A stretch of DNA of 64,000 nt from Deltaproteobacteria bacterium (GTDB lineage: Bacteria; Desulfobacterota; Desulfobacteria; Desulfobacterales; UBA5852). Below the pieces are notes generated by a model. It was not told the DNA's origin. It saw nothing but the letters and a program-made list of their open reading frames with translations, and made no database searches. The first letter of the stretch is position 1, and each line of letters opens with the position of its first letter. The stretch lies in NCBI GenBank assembly GCA_020444045.1, contig JAHLLS010000006.1:163215-227214 (forward strand), in the 5' to 3' direction. Shown here one piece after another: positions 40,410 through 50,258 of this stretch. A program made the translations under genes and the position numbers.

Positions 40410-43073
40410 ATGAATTCAGATGTGTTGAATAAAGGGTACGAACCGCACGAAGTGGAACGGAAATGGTACCAGTACTGGGAAAGCAACGGGTCGTTCACGG
40501 CCCAGGATGAAAACGCGGCGCCCGCCTATTCGATCGTGATTCCCCCCCCCAATGTAACCGGCGTTCTTCATATGGGCCATGCCCTGAATATCACCCTGCA
40601 GGATACGTTGTGCCGTTACCGGCGGTTGCGGGGTGATAACGTGCTCTGGATGCCGGGCACGGACCATGCCGGTATCGCCACCCAGAATGTCGTGGAACGC
40701 AAACTGGCCGAGGAGGGAACCGACCGCCATGCGCTGGGACGCGAAAAATTCATCGAGGCCGTCTGGGTGTGGCGGGAAAAATACGGCAGCGCCATTATCA
40801 ACCAGCTCAAGCGCCTGGGCGCCTCCTGCGACTGGCCCCGGGAACGCTTCACCATGGACGAAGGCCTCTCACAGGCAGTGCGCAAAGTATTTGTTCAACT
40901 CTATGACGAAGGCCTGATTTATCGCGGCGATTACATTATCAACTGGTGCCATCGCTGTCATACCGCCCTGGCGGATCTGGAAGTGGAGCACGAAGACGTC
41001 GATGGCCACCTCTACCATATCCGTTACCCGTTTGCCCGCGAAGACGGCGGCATCGTGGTGGCCACGACGCGCCCCGAGACCATGCTGGGCGATACGGCGG
41101 TGGCCATCAATCCTGAGGATGAGCGCTATGCCGGGCTGAACGCCACCCATGTCATCCTGCCGCTCATGGAACGCGAGATCCCCATTATCCGAGACGGGTA
41201 TGTCGATCTCAAATTCGGGACGGGGGCCTTGAAAGTGACACCCGCCCACGACCCCAACGACTTCGAAATCGGCCAGCGGCACCAGTTGCCCAGTGTCAAA
41301 GTGATCGGCGACGACGGCATCATGACGGAAGAGGCCGGCCGGTTTGCCGGCCTGGATCGCTTTGCGTGCCGTGACGCTGTGGTGGAAGCCCTGCGGGAGC
41401 TGGGGGTGCTGATTAAAATCGAGCCGCTCAATCACAGTGTCGGCCACTGCTACCGCTGCAAAACCGTGGTGGAACCGAATCTCTCCACCCAGTGGTTCGT
41501 CAAGGTCAAACCACTGGCGGAAAAAGCGATTCAGGCCGTCGAGAACGGCCAAACCAAGATTATCCCGACCAACTGGACCCAGACCTATTATGACTGGATG
41601 CACAACATCCGGGACTGGTGTATTTCGCGCCAGATCTGGTGGGGCCACCAGATCCCGGCCTGGACCTGTGAAGACTGTGGTGGGATCACCGTGGCCATGG
41701 AGGATCCCACCGCCTGCAGCAAATGCGGCGGTGCACACCTGACCCGCGACACCGATGTTCTCGACACCTGGTTCAGTTCGGCCCTGTGGCCCTTTTCCAC
41801 CATGGGATGGCCGGAGCACACCAAGCTCCTGAAAACCTTCTATCCCACCGCGACCCTGGTCACCGGGTTTGACATCCTGTTCTTCTGGGTGGCCCGCATG
41901 ATGATGATGGGGTTGCATTTCATGGACGACGTGCCCTTTCGCGACGTCTACGTCCACGCCCTGGTGCGGGACGAACACGGCAAAAAAATGAGCAAATCCA
42001 AGGGCAACGTCATCGATCCCCTGAATGTCATCGATGCCTATGGAACGGATGCCTTTCGGTTTACGCTGACGGCCTTCGCCGCACAGGGGCGCGACATCAA
42101 GATGTCCGAAAAACGGGTCGAAGGCTACCGTAATTTCATCAACAAACTCTGGAACGCTGCCCGATTTGCCTTGATGCACCTCCAGGAACGCGTCGCGCTG
42201 CCGGAAAAGGAGAGATTGAGCATACCCGACCGCTGGATCCTTTCACGCCTGAAAACCTTGATTCGCGAGACCGGACAGGCTCTGGACGATTTTCGCTTCA
42301 ACGATGCCGCGGCGATGCTCTACCAGTTCGTGTGGCACGAATTCTGCGACTGGTATCTGGAAGCCATCAAACCGGCGCTCTATGGCAACCAGGGCGAAGA
42401 TCGCCAGCAGGCCACCCTGGGTGTCCTGTGGCGCGTATTGCACGATACCTTGATTCTGCTGCACCCGGTCATTCCCTTCGTGACCGAGGAGATCTGGGAG
42501 AAATTCCCAGGCACCGAAGGCTCGATCATGCAGGCGACCTACCCGGCCGATGCGCCCGCGGCCGAAACCATCGCGGAAGACACGCAGGCGGAAGCCGCCA
42601 TGCAGATCATCACGCAGGTCATCACCGGTATCCGCAACATACGCGGCGAGATGAACATCGCCCCGGGTCTTAAACTGAATGCCATCGTGCAAACCGACGA
42701 TGCGGATGTAAACGCCCCCTTGGAGGCGCACCGGGACCTGGTGTCCAACCTCGCCCGGCTGGAAAACCTGGTGATCGAGCCCATGGGGAAAAAGCCCAAG
42801 GCTGCTGCCACGGCAGTGATCGACGGCGCCACCATCTTCGTTTCCCTGGAGGGGATCATCGATTTCAGCCAGGAAGCTGCCCGCCTAAAAAAAGAGATTG
42901 GGAAAATAGATACGGAACTATCGACGCTGAACAAGAAACTCGGCAACGAGGATTTTCTGAGAAAAGCCCCCGAAGCCGTGGTAAACAAGGTCAAGCACCA
43001 GCAGGCCACCTTTTCGGAAAAACGGCAGGCCTTGGAAATGCATCTGACACGGATCGAAGCGCTGGCCTCCTGA
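40410..43073 (+). CDS. valS: Valyl-tRNA synthetase
   Basis: 887 aa. Class I synthetase signatures: HMGHALN (54-60) for HIGH and KKMSKSKGN near residue 526. It has a CP1 editing domain (TTRPETMLGDTAV), Zn-binding-like Cys pairs (CHRCHTAL, CEDCGG, CSKCGG) and a C-terminal coiled coil (~815-885) that binds tRNA. AAGGAG lies upstream of ATG. It charges tRNA-Val in the cytoplasm. Confidence 0.96.
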   Translation: MNSDVLNKGYEPHEVERKWYQYWESNGSFTAQDENAAPAYSIVIPPPNVTGVLHMGHALNITLQDTLCRYRRLRGDNVLWMPGTDHAGIATQNVVERKLAEEGTDRHALGREKFIEAVWVWREKYGSAIINQLKRLGASCDWPRERFTMDEGLSQAVRKVFVQLYDEGLIYRGDYIINWCHRCHTALADLEVEHEDVDGHLYHIRYPFAREDGGIVVATTRPETMLGDTAVAINPEDERYAGLNATHVILPLMEREIPIIRDGYVDLKFGTGALKVTPAHDPNDFEIGQRHQLPSVKVIGDDGIMTEEAGRFAGLDRFACRDAVVEALRELGVLIKIEPLNHSVGHCYRCKTVVEPNLSTQWFVKVKPLAEKAIQAVENGQTKIIPTNWTQTYYDWMHNIRDWCISRQIWWGHQIPAWTCEDCGGITVAMEDPTACSKCGGAHLTRDTDVLDTWFSSALWPFSTMGWPEHTKLLKTFYPTATLVTGFDILFFWVARMMMMGLHFMDDVPFRDVYVHALVRDEHGKKMSKSKGNVIDPLNVIDAYGTDAFRFTLTAFAAQGRDIKMSEKRVEGYRNFINKLWNAARFALMHLQERVALPEKERLSIPDRWILSRLKTLIRETGQALDDFRFNDAAAMLYQFVWHEFCDWYLEAIKPALYGNQGEDRQQATLGVLWRVLHDTLILLHPVIPFVTEEIWEKFPGTEGSIMQATYPADAPAAETIAEDTQAEAAMQIITQVITGIRNIRGEMNIAPGLKLNAIVQTDDADVNAPLEAHRDLVSNLARLENLVIEPMGKKPKAAATAVIDGATIFVSLEGIIDFSQEAARLKKEIGKIDTELSTLNKKLGNEDFLRKAPEAVVNKVKHQQATFSEKRQALEMHLTRIEALAS

Positions 43074-43128
43074 TACGGCACAGGCAACAGCCGGCCGGGT
43101 CCACTACCCCGCGGCTTGAAAGAAGCGA

Positions 43129-43971
43129 ATGATGACCATGCACGCTTTGAATCGCCTGATCGATCTCGCCCTGGAAGAGGATATCGGGACGGGAGATATC
43201 ACAACAGAGACCCTGATTCCGGCCGATGCCGAAGGGGACGCCGCCCTCATCGCCAAGGAAGATCTGGTGCTGGCCGGCATACCGGTGGCGCAGGCGGTCT
43301 TCAGACGCCTGGATCCGACCATCACCTTTCCGGAACAACTTGCCGATGGCACCTCTGTCACGCCGGGAACCTGTATCATGAAAGTTCACGGGCGCCTGCA
43401 ATCCTTGCTGACCGGTGAACGCACGGCCCTGAATTTCCTGCAGCGCCTCTCCGGCATTGCCACGCATGTGCGCCGTTATCTGGAAGCCATGCCGGCCACC
43501 GCCATCCGCCTGGTGGATACCCGCAAAACCACTCCCGGCTGGCGCGCCCTGGAAAAATATGCCGTCCGCACCGGAGGAGCCGCCAATCATCGCATGAGCC
43601 TGAGCGACGGTATCCTTATCAAGGACAATCATGTGGCGATTTGCGGCGGCATACGCGCAGCCCTGGAAAAAGCCCGCCAGACCGCGCCCCACACCCTCAA
43701 GCTGGAAATCGAAGTCGCAACGCCGGCCGAAGCCCAGGAAGCCGCCGAAGCCGGTGCCGATATCATCATGCTGGACAATATGGCGCCGGAGACGATACGG
43801 GACGCCGTGCGCCTGATCGACGGCCGGGCGTTGGTGGAAGTATCGGGGGGGGTGAACCGAAACAACATCGCCGCGCTTGCGGCCAGCGGGGTGGACATCG
43901 TGTCGGTGGGCGCCCTGACCCATTCGGCCGTGGCCGTGGATATCAGCATGACAATCTTGAACGCATCCTGA
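43129..43971 (+). CDS. nadC: Nicotinate-nucleotide diphosphorylase (quinolinate phosphoribosyltransferase)
   Basis: 280 aa; in-frame ATGs at 43132 and 43138 are alternative starts. NadC motifs: EEDIGTGDITTETL, ERTALNFLQRLSGIAT, TRKTTPGWRALEKYAVRTGG (catalytic Arg/Lys region), IKDNH and IMLDNM, with VSGGVN near the end. It makes nicotinate mononucleotide from quinolinate and PRPP for NAD synthesis. It follows valS by 55 bp and precedes the rhomboid gene. Confidence 0.95.
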   Translation: MMTMHALNRLIDLALEEDIGTGDITTETLIPADAEGDAALIAKEDLVLAGIPVAQAVFRRLDPTITFPEQLADGTSVTPGTCIMKVHGRLQSLLTGERTALNFLQRLSGIATHVRRYLEAMPATAIRLVDTRKTTPGWRALEKYAVRTGGAANHRMSLSDGILIKDNHVAICGGIRAALEKARQTAPHTLKLEIEVATPAEAQEAAEAGADIIMLDNMAPETIRDAVRLIDGRALVEVSGGVNRNNIAALAASGVDIVSVGALTHSAVAVDISMTILNAS

Positions 43972-44002
43972 CAAACCGTCGGCCGGGGCCGACCGGAACG
44001 CC

Positions 44003-44977
44003 ATGATCCCGCTGCGCGACACCATTCGCTCCCAGAACTACCCCGTCGTCAACAACCTGTTGATCGGCGTCAACGTGCTCGTTTTCCTGATCCAACTCTC
44101 CCAGGGCCCCAACCTGGACCGGTTCGTCTTCACCTACGGGCTGGTACCGGCCAAATTCACTCTCCCGGCCCTGTCCGCCTATTTCGGTCTGGCCGGCAAC
44201 CTGTTTTCGCTGCTGTCCTTCATGTTCCTGCACGGCGGGTTCCTGCATCTCCTGGGAAATATGTGGAGCCTCTACATCTTCGGCGACAACGTGGAAGACC
44301 GGCTGGGGCCGCTGCGCTACCTTGGGTTCTACCTGGCCGCCGGGTTGATATCGGGCCTCTTTCACATGGCGCTCAACATGAATTCCCAGATCCCCACCAT
44401 TGGCGCCAGCGGCGCCATTGCCGGGGTGATGGGGGCCTATTTCATCCTCTACCCGGCTTCCAAAATCCTGACCCTGATCCCGATCATCTTCATTCCTTGG
44501 TTTATCGAAATTCCAGCCTATGTCTTTCTGGGCATCTGGTTCGTGCTCCAATTCCTCAGCGCGGCGGGATCGCATGGCGGGACCACCGGCATTGCGTGGT
44601 GGGCGCATGTGGGCGGCTTCATCGGGGGCATCGTCCTGCTGAAACTCTTCGCCCTGGTGCCCAAGGCCGGTCTTTCGCGCAAGATTCAGTCCGGCACCAC
44701 CAAGAAGACCTCCCATCGTTTACAGGTGCTGCATCCTACCGGTGCGTCCGACTCCCTTCACCTTTATGGAAAACTCCCCATCACGGCTTTCGAAGCATTG
44801 TCCGGCACCAGTAAATATGTCACTATTCCCCAAGGATTCCATCGCAAAACCCTGCGCGTCAACGTGCCGCCAGGCATCAAGGAAGGCAATACCCTGCGCC
44901 TGCAGGGCCAAGGCCGGATGTCACCCGCCGGAGACAAAGGAGATCTCTACCTGCAAGTTCAGTTCGTGTCCTGGTAA
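44003..44977 (+). CDS. Rhomboid protease fused to a DnaJ C-terminal-like domain
   Basis: 324 aa. Residues ~15-225 are a six-helix rhomboid: HGGFLHLLGNMWSLYIFG, then catalytic Ser136 in GASGAIAG and His202 in AHVGGFIGG. A linker leads to a soluble C-terminus (~250-322; LHLYGKLPITAFEALSG... RVNVPPGIKEGNTLRLQGQG... GDLYLQV), matching the DnaJ/CbpA C-terminal substrate-binding fold. The chaperone-like domain could present unfolded membrane proteins to the protease. No J-domain is present. Confidence 0.88.
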   Translation: MIPLRDTIRSQNYPVVNNLLIGVNVLVFLIQLSQGPNLDRFVFTYGLVPAKFTLPALSAYFGLAGNLFSLLSFMFLHGGFLHLLGNMWSLYIFGDNVEDRLGPLRYLGFYLAAGLISGLFHMALNMNSQIPTIGASGAIAGVMGAYFILYPASKILTLIPIIFIPWFIEIPAYVFLGIWFVLQFLSAAGSHGGTTGIAWWAHVGGFIGGIVLLKLFALVPKAGLSRKIQSGTTKKTSHRLQVLHPTGASDSLHLYGKLPITAFEALSGTSKYVTIPQGFHRKTLRVNVPPGIKEGNTLRLQGQGRMSPAGDKGDLYLQVQFVSW

Positions 44978-45080
44978 TGTCGTGTTCCGAGACCGTTACC
45001 CTTACAGAAAATGACATGATGTGTCGGCGTCGGGCGTTGCCGCAAGGCGGTCATCGCCGCAACATGCCCCGCCGTGATGA

Positions 45081-45779
45081 TCACACCAGAATTTCGCAAA
45101 AGACACTGGCGTCGGCCACGACATCAACCGTGGCTTGCCGCCCGAGCCCCCGGGCCAGCGATCGGAATTGGTCGGGCGTTACGGTCGTAGCCCGGAACCC
45201 GTCCTTGCAGACGATCACCCCCCGGCCTGTGGCGGCCTCGTCGATCTCGCCCAAAAGACCCTCACGCGCCTGAAGACGAAACCATTCCAGACGGTGGTCC
45301 CAGAAGGCCTCGGCATAGCTCGAAAAAAGCACCCGTCCGCCGGGCCGGGTGATGTCGACCGCCGCGGCTATCAACCAACGCTGATCCACCTGAAAGGCTG
45401 AAATTCCATTCTGTATGCAGCAGACCAGGTCGAAAGTGGCGGGCGGAAAAGCGAGGCGCACGGCATCCATCAGGGCCAACATGACATCAGGAAAGCCCGC
45501 CAGATAGCCCCGGGCCAGGACCAGACTGGCGTAAGACGTGTCAATCCCCACCAGGACGCCCGCCGACGGCGTCAAGGCCTTCAGCACGCGCCCGTAGCCG
45601 CAGCCTAGTTCCAGCACACGGCCGCCCACCGGAAAATGGGCCTGCACATGATCAATCTCTGCCGCAAGATAGCGCCGGACCGGCTCGGGGGCCAGGTCAT
45701 AGACCTTTTGCAGGCGCTCCGCGGCCAGTTTTTCGCCGTAATAGGATTTTTTCCCGCGTTGGTCGGCGTCACGGGCCAT
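45081..45779 (-). CDS. Class I SAM-dependent methyltransferase
   Basis: 232 aa. Motif I is VLELGCGYGRVLKAL, the acidic residue after it is in VGIDTSY, and motif IV-like FDLVCCIQNG and motif V-like GGRVLFSSYAE follow. It is a small-molecule or protein methylase; the substrate cannot be inferred. Convergent with the rhomboid gene. Confidence 0.85.
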   Translation of the reverse strand: MARDADQRGKKSYYGEKLAAERLQKVYDLAPEPVRRYLAAEIDHVQAHFPVGGRVLELGCGYGRVLKALTPSAGVLVGIDTSYASLVLARGYLAGFPDVMLALMDAVRLAFPPATFDLVCCIQNGISAFQVDQRWLIAAAVDITRPGGRVLFSSYAEAFWDHRLEWFRLQAREGLLGEIDEAATGRGVIVCKDGFRATTVTPDQFRSLARGLGRQATVDVVADASVFCEILV

Positions 45780-45898
45780 TTGAGGATTCCACTGCCAATC
45801 CTTTTGATTGGGGGAAGGTGCTGAGTGACGAAATGAGGGACAAATGTCGAAATTCGTAAACGATAGGTATGGGATAAAACGCGTTTTTCAGGTGGTTT

Positions 45899-46552
45899 CT
45901 ATTCTTCGACGATAAGATTGGCCAACTCATCCCGGTCATCTTCACGGATCGGGAAATGCGTTGCCAGCAGGTTGCCGACGTCGGCCACGGCCTTACAGAC
46001 CGCATCCCCTGCACGCTTTTGTCTGATACCCTCAACTATAGAGGCCACGATCGTGTCCCACTGATCCTGGGCCACTTTGCGGTTGATGCCCTGGTCGGCC
46101 AGCACCCAGACGCGGCGTTCGAACAAAGAGATAAAAACGAGCACGCCGGTTTCTTCCCGGGTGCGATGGATCCCGTTTTTGAAAAAACTGGTAACGGCCG
46201 CTTCCTGGACTTCTTCATCGATTTCGCGGTTGGAAATAAAAAACCGCTTGATTCCCAATGAATGCCGAACAATCATCAGACCGGATAGAAACAAGACGCT
46301 AAACAGCCCCAGAAAAACCCACAGGTTCCAGGTGCCGATCCAAAACCAGCCGCCGATCAACGGTGTCAATAGGAGCGCCATGAGCAGTGCCAGAGAGGCG
46401 CCCCCGATGACATCGGCCATGGGATAATGATAGCTGGACGATACCACCATAGGAACAATTTCGCCGGTGGTTTTTTTCTCGGCGGCCTCAACTGCCGCCA
46501 TAATGGCGGCTCTATCCGCATCACTCAAAAGCTGTCTGGTCAGATCCCTCAT
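45899..46552 (-). CDS. TPM-domain membrane protein
   Basis: 217 aa. The frame is open back to 46762, but that part overlaps the Gly-rich end of the upstream gene. AGAGGG is 7 nt before the ATG at 46552, which I use. An N-terminal helix (LTRQLLSDADRAAIMAAVEA) and TGEIVPMV are followed by two TMs (MADVIGGASLALLMALLLT, NLWVFLGLFSVLFLSG) and a TPM-type fold (HRTREETGVLVFISLFERRVWVLADQGI). Works with the neighbouring TPM/LemA genes; role unknown, probably envelope-related. Confidence 0.82.
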   Translation of the reverse strand: MRDLTRQLLSDADRAAIMAAVEAAEKKTTGEIVPMVVSSSYHYPMADVIGGASLALLMALLLTPLIGGWFWIGTWNLWVFLGLFSVLFLSGLMIVRHSLGIKRFFISNREIDEEVQEAAVTSFFKNGIHRTREETGVLVFISLFERRVWVLADQGINRKVAQDQWDTIVASIVEGIRQKRAGDAVCKAVADVGNLLATHFPIREDDRDELANLIVEE

Positions 46553-46586
46553 GGACATGCCCTCTTTCCAGGCGTCGGTACAGTCG

Positions 46587-47480
46587 TTACCAACCGCCGG
46601 AAGCCCCGCCACCACCGAAGCCACCACCGCCGCCGCTAAACCCGCCAAAGCCGCCGCCCAAACCGCCACCCCCGCCCATCCAGAAGCCGCCTCGGCCCGC
46701 CCGATGCCCCGAATGCCCGAATACCAGGGGAGCCCCCATAAAACCGGCCAGCAGGCCGACAACGATGCCGATTGGAATCAATACGGCCAACAGCATCATA
46801 CTAAAGCCGAAAATTGCCGTTCCGATAATGGGCACGATCACGGCACCGGCCACAGCCCCCAGGGAACGGCGCAGTCGGCCGAGCACGTTCAGGATAAACA
46901 ACGCCAGGATCAGGCCGAACAACCCATTGCCGGATCGAGGTCCCTGACCGCGATTGCCGGACGGTGCCTCACTGGCTGAGAACTCACCCTTGACGACCCC
47001 AACCATGGCTTGCACCCCGTCGAGGACACCCTGGTCTATTTGACCGTCCTTAAAGCGCGGCACGATCACGTTCGCGATAATCCGTCCGGCCATGAGGTCG
47101 GTCAGACGGCCTTCCAGACCATAACCCACCTCGATGCGCAACTTCCGCTCGGCCTTGGCAATCAGAAGAATGGCGCCATTGTCCAGGTTTTTTTGCCCGA
47201 TCCGCCACTGCTCTGCCACACGAATGGAAAAATCTTCCAGGCTGTCACCTTCCAGCGACGGAATTGTCAGGACGACGATCTGAGTGCTGTCGGATATCTC
47301 CAGATCCTGCAACACGCGATCGAGATGCTGCACAGCGGTTGGGGAAAGCATTTGGGCATAGTCATTGACGCGCCCTTTGAGAGACGGCACCGTTAAGGCA
47401 TAGGCCCCCAGGGGCACGAGCAGCATGACAAGCAGCAGCAATCCGGCGACATGGGGACTGCGTGATAGCGACAACCGCAT
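46587..47480 (-). CDS. TPM-domain (YgcG-like) protein with Gly-rich tail
   Basis: 297 aa. Signal peptide (~1-29, ending AYA-LT), a TPM domain ~30-180 (LKGRVNDYAQMLSPTAVQHL, STQIVVLTIPSLEGDS, KNLDNGAILLIAKAERKLRI), two hydrophobic spans (LFGLILALFILNVLG, IIGTAIFGFSMMLLAVLIPIG) and a Gly-rich C-terminus (GGGGGLGGGFGGFSG). This is the canonical partner of LemA. It is 7 bp downstream of lemA. Confidence 0.88.
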   Translation of the reverse strand: MRLSLSRSPHVAGLLLLVMLLVPLGAYALTVPSLKGRVNDYAQMLSPTAVQHLDRVLQDLEISDSTQIVVLTIPSLEGDSLEDFSIRVAEQWRIGQKNLDNGAILLIAKAERKLRIEVGYGLEGRLTDLMAGRIIANVIVPRFKDGQIDQGVLDGVQAMVGVVKGEFSASEAPSGNRGQGPRSGNGLFGLILALFILNVLGRLRRSLGAVAGAVIVPIIGTAIFGFSMMLLAVLIPIGIVVGLLAGFMGAPLVFGHSGHRAGRGGFWMGGGGGLGGGFGGFSGGGGGFGGGGASGGW

Positions 47481-47486
47481 GAGGCT

Positions 47487-48089
47487 TTAATCCGAAAAAG
47501 TGACGGTCGGCACCTGCTGGGCCGCTGCGTCGGCTTTGAAGTATTCCTTACGCTCCAGGTGCAGCAGAAGAGAGTTCGTCAAACTGTTGGGAAATTTGCG
47601 AATGGCAAAGTTGAACGCCTCCACAGCCTGGTTGTAGCGCTGGCGGGCCACATTGATGCGGTTTTCGGTGCCTTCCAGCTGATTCTGGAGGTCCAGAAAA
47701 TTCTGATTGGCCTTGAGATCGGGATAGCGTTCCACCACGACCATGAGGCGCGACAAGGCTGATGAAAGCGCTCCCTGGGCCGCCTGCAATTGCTGCATGG
47801 CCTGGGGATTGCCAAGATCCTCGGCAGACAACTGCACCGATGTGGCTTTGGACCTGGCTTCGACGACCGCCTCCAGGGTTTCTCTTTCGTGGGCCGCATA
47901 CCCCTTGACCACCTCGACCAGATTGGGGATCAAATCGCCGCGACGCTGCAGGTTGGATTCAACGTCGCCCCAGCTTTTAAAAACGGCCTCCTCCAATTGC
48001 TGAATGGTATTGTAGCCGCAACCGGCAAAAAAACATGCGGTGACTGCCAGGAGCACTGTTATGGATAGCTTGCGATAGGTCAGTCCCAT
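47487..48089 (-). CDS. lemA: LemA-family lipoprotein
   Basis: 200 aa. Lipoprotein signal with lipobox FFAGC (C24), then the LemA four-helix array ([71 protein letters not shown]). Usually encoded, as here, in front of TPM-domain proteins. Function unknown; probably envelope maintenance. Confidence 0.9.
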   Translation of the reverse strand: MGLTYRKLSITVLLAVTACFFAGCGYNTIQQLEEAVFKSWGDVESNLQRRGDLIPNLVEVVKGYAAHERETLEAVVEARSKATSVQLSAEDLGNPQAMQQLQAAQGALSSALSRLMVVVERYPDLKANQNFLDLQNQLEGTENRINVARQRYNQAVEAFNFAIRKFPNSLTNSLLLHLERKEYFKADAAAQQVPTVTFSD

Positions 48090-48158
48090 GGTGCCTGCCT
48101 CCCGTCATCAGATTCATTTAATGGTTTGTGCTTACGCCCCAATGGTTTAATTCCAATC

Positions 48159-49562
48159 TCAGGGTTTGAATACCTTGGTTCCCTGGGACGTATCCTGAAC
48201 AAGATAGCCCCGGTCCTGGATGGCATCGCGCAATTCATCCGAAAGCGCCCAGTTCTTGTCGGCCCGTGCTTTCAGTCGTTCGTCTGCCATTTTGCGGATA
48301 TCCTCCGGCAACGATTCTTCCTGATCGACCTGAGCCAGACCGAACCCCAATACCCGGTCGAAATCATAGAGGGTTGCCAGTTTATCCGCTGACGCCAACT
48401 CCGATTTCACGAGCTCTTGGACCACGGCCATCGCCCGTGGCATGTTCAAATCATCGTTGATCTCTCGGCGAAATTTTTCACGAAATATATTATCGATCGT
48501 TCCCGTTTCACGTTCTGTAGGCGCAACATCCTCTTTAAGTGTCCGCACTTGATTGCGCAGATGCTGCAAACCGTTCTGGGCAGCGGTTATGGCTTCTTCA
48601 CTGTATTCCATGGGCTTACGATAATGGGTCAGAAACGCTGCGTAACGATAGGCCAGCGGGTCGATATCTTTCTTGAGAAAAGCGTTTTCCAGGGTAAGGA
48701 AGTTGCCATCACTTTTAGCCATTTTTTTCCCGCCCGAAATAATCAGGAAGGCGCCATGCATCCAAACGTTAAAAAACGGTTTGCCCGTGGCCGCTTCGGA
48801 TTGGGCAATTTCATTGGTATGATGCACATCGATGTGGTCTGTCCCGCCACAATGGATATCCAGTTGATCGCCCAAATATTTCATACTCATGGCGGAGCAT
48901 TCGATGTGCCACCCGGGGAACCCGACCCCCCAGGGAGAATCCCACTCCATTTGGCGCTGGACCCCAGCCGGCGAAAATTTCCATAAGGCGAAATCTGTCG
49001 CATTGCGCTTTTCCGGGTTTCTTTCGACGCGCGCCCCCTCCTGCAACGCATCGAGATTCTGATGGGAAAGCTGCGTGTATTTTGGGAAACGGGCTGTATC
49101 GAAATAAATGCCATCGTTGGTGCGATACGTGAATCCTTTTTCTTCCAGAATCTGGATGAGGGCAATCTGCTCCGGAATGGTATCCGTCGCTTTGCACCAA
49201 ATGGAAGGGGCCAGAATATTGAGCCTTTCAAGATCTTTCTGGAAGGCCAGTGTATAAGCCGCGGCAATGTCCCACGCTGACTTTCCTTCGCGACGGGCCC
49301 CTTTTTCCAGTTTATCTTCACCCATATCGCGGTCACCGGTAAGGTGCCCGACGTCCGTGATGTTCATCACATGTTTAACCGCATAACCGCTATAGGTCAG
49401 CGTTCGCTTCAGGACATCTTCAAAAAGATAGGTTCGAAGATTCCCGATATGGGCATAATTGTATACCGTGGGACCACAGGTATACAAACCGACTTCATTG
49501 GGGCGAATCGATTGGAACGTTTCCTTCGCACGCGATAAGGTATTATAGAGACGTACAGTCAT
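48159..49562 (-). CDS. cysS: Cysteinyl-tRNA synthetase
   Basis: 467 aa. The frame opens at 49793, but that part overlaps rplQ in another frame; AAAGG precedes the ATG at 49562. Signatures: [17 protein letters not shown] (zinc Cys29 and HIGH-like), HIECSAMS (second zinc Cys), and [11 protein letters not shown] (KMSKS with Ala, near residue 281). The DALR anticodon-binding region follows. It charges tRNA-Cys. Separated from the ribosomal operon by the terminator at 49585-49614. Confidence 0.96.
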   Translation of the reverse strand: MTVRLYNTLSRAKETFQSIRPNEVGLYTCGPTVYNYAHIGNLRTYLFEDVLKRTLTYSGYAVKHVMNITDVGHLTGDRDMGEDKLEKGARREGKSAWDIAAAYTLAFQKDLERLNILAPSIWCKATDTIPEQIALIQILEEKGFTYRTNDGIYFDTARFPKYTQLSHQNLDALQEGARVERNPEKRNATDFALWKFSPAGVQRQMEWDSPWGVGFPGWHIECSAMSMKYLGDQLDIHCGGTDHIDVHHTNEIAQSEAATGKPFFNVWMHGAFLIISGGKKMAKSDGNFLTLENAFLKKDIDPLAYRYAAFLTHYRKPMEYSEEAITAAQNGLQHLRNQVRTLKEDVAPTERETGTIDNIFREKFRREINDDLNMPRAMAVVQELVKSELASADKLATLYDFDRVLGFGLAQVDQEESLPEDIRKMADERLKARADKNWALSDELRDAIQDRGYLVQDTSQGTKVFKP

Positions 49563-49584
49563 TTTTCGATACCTTTCCAAGCAC

Positions 49585-49614
49585 AAAAGCCCTGCCGTCA
49601 CAACGGCAGGGCTT
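49585..49614 (-). terminator. Intrinsic terminator ending the ribosomal super-operon
   Basis: AAGCCCTGCCGT / ACGGCAGGGCTT, a perfect 12-bp stem with a 4-nt loop, followed on the minus strand by TTTTGTGC. It lies 27 bp after the rplQ stop and 22 bp before the cysS start. Confidence 0.85.
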
Positions 49615-49641
49615 AACGGCAATTCGTCAAACAATATAACG

Positions 49642-50250
49642 CTATTTGTCTTCTTTTTTCTCGGCGGCTTCAGGTTCTTCTTCCACCGTGGCAACGGGTG
49701 CGTCTTCCGGGGATGCCTCGGCTGGGGCCTGAGTTTCGGCCGTATCCTCCACCGCCTCATCGACAGCCGCGGCCTCAACCGATACGTCGGCATCAGGTGC
49801 TTTGGTCTCGGCGGTCTCCGTCACAGCGGCCGATTGTGTTTCGGCAACAGGAGCGGCTTTCTTTTTACGGCGCGGTTTTTTCTTCTTTTTTGGTTCCGGT
49901 GTCACGAGTTCCACCAGTGAAACCGAAGCGGCATCCCCGGGCCGAAACCCAATTTTAACCACCCGGGTGTAACCGCCATTGACATCGGCAAAACGTTTGG
50001 GGGCGTCCTCAAACAGCTTATGGACAACCTCTTTTTCCCGAATGATGGACATGGCCTGTCGGCGGGCATGCAAATCCCCACGTTTGGCAAGCGTCACCAA
50101 CTGATCGGCCCAGCGGCGAATTTCCTTGGCTTTGGCATCCGTCGTGCGAATCCGGTCATACTTGAATAAGGAGGTAACCATGTTGCGAAACATGGCCTTC
50201 CTGTGGCTTACCGTTCGATTTAGTTTTATTCCAGCTATGCGATGTCTCAT
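49642..50250 (-). CDS. rplQ: 50S ribosomal protein bL17 with long C-terminal extension
   Basis: 202 aa against the usual ~120-130. The conserved bL17 part is residues 1-118 ([40 protein letters not shown]). It ends in a basic patch ([11 protein letters not shown]) and an acidic Ala/Glu/Thr-rich tail of ~70 residues with no obvious fold. It is the last gene of the super-operon. Confidence 0.94.
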   Translation of the reverse strand: MRHRIAGIKLNRTVSHRKAMFRNMVTSLFKYDRIRTTDAKAKEIRRWADQLVTLAKRGDLHARRQAMSIIREKEVVHKLFEDAPKRFADVNGGYTRVVKIGFRPGDAASVSLVELVTPEPKKKKKPRRKKKAAPVAETQSAAVTETAETKAPDADVSVEAAAVDEAVEDTAETQAPAEASPEDAPVATVEEEPEAAEKKEDK

Positions 50251-50258
50251 AGAATCGA

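Noticed and set aside
46553..46762. N-terminal extension of the second TPM gene
   Set aside because: It overlaps the Gly-rich end of the upstream TPM gene in another frame; a ribosome site supports the start at 46552.
49563..49793. N-terminal extension of cysS
   Set aside because: It lies across the rplQ tail and the operon terminator; the CysS fold begins at 49562.
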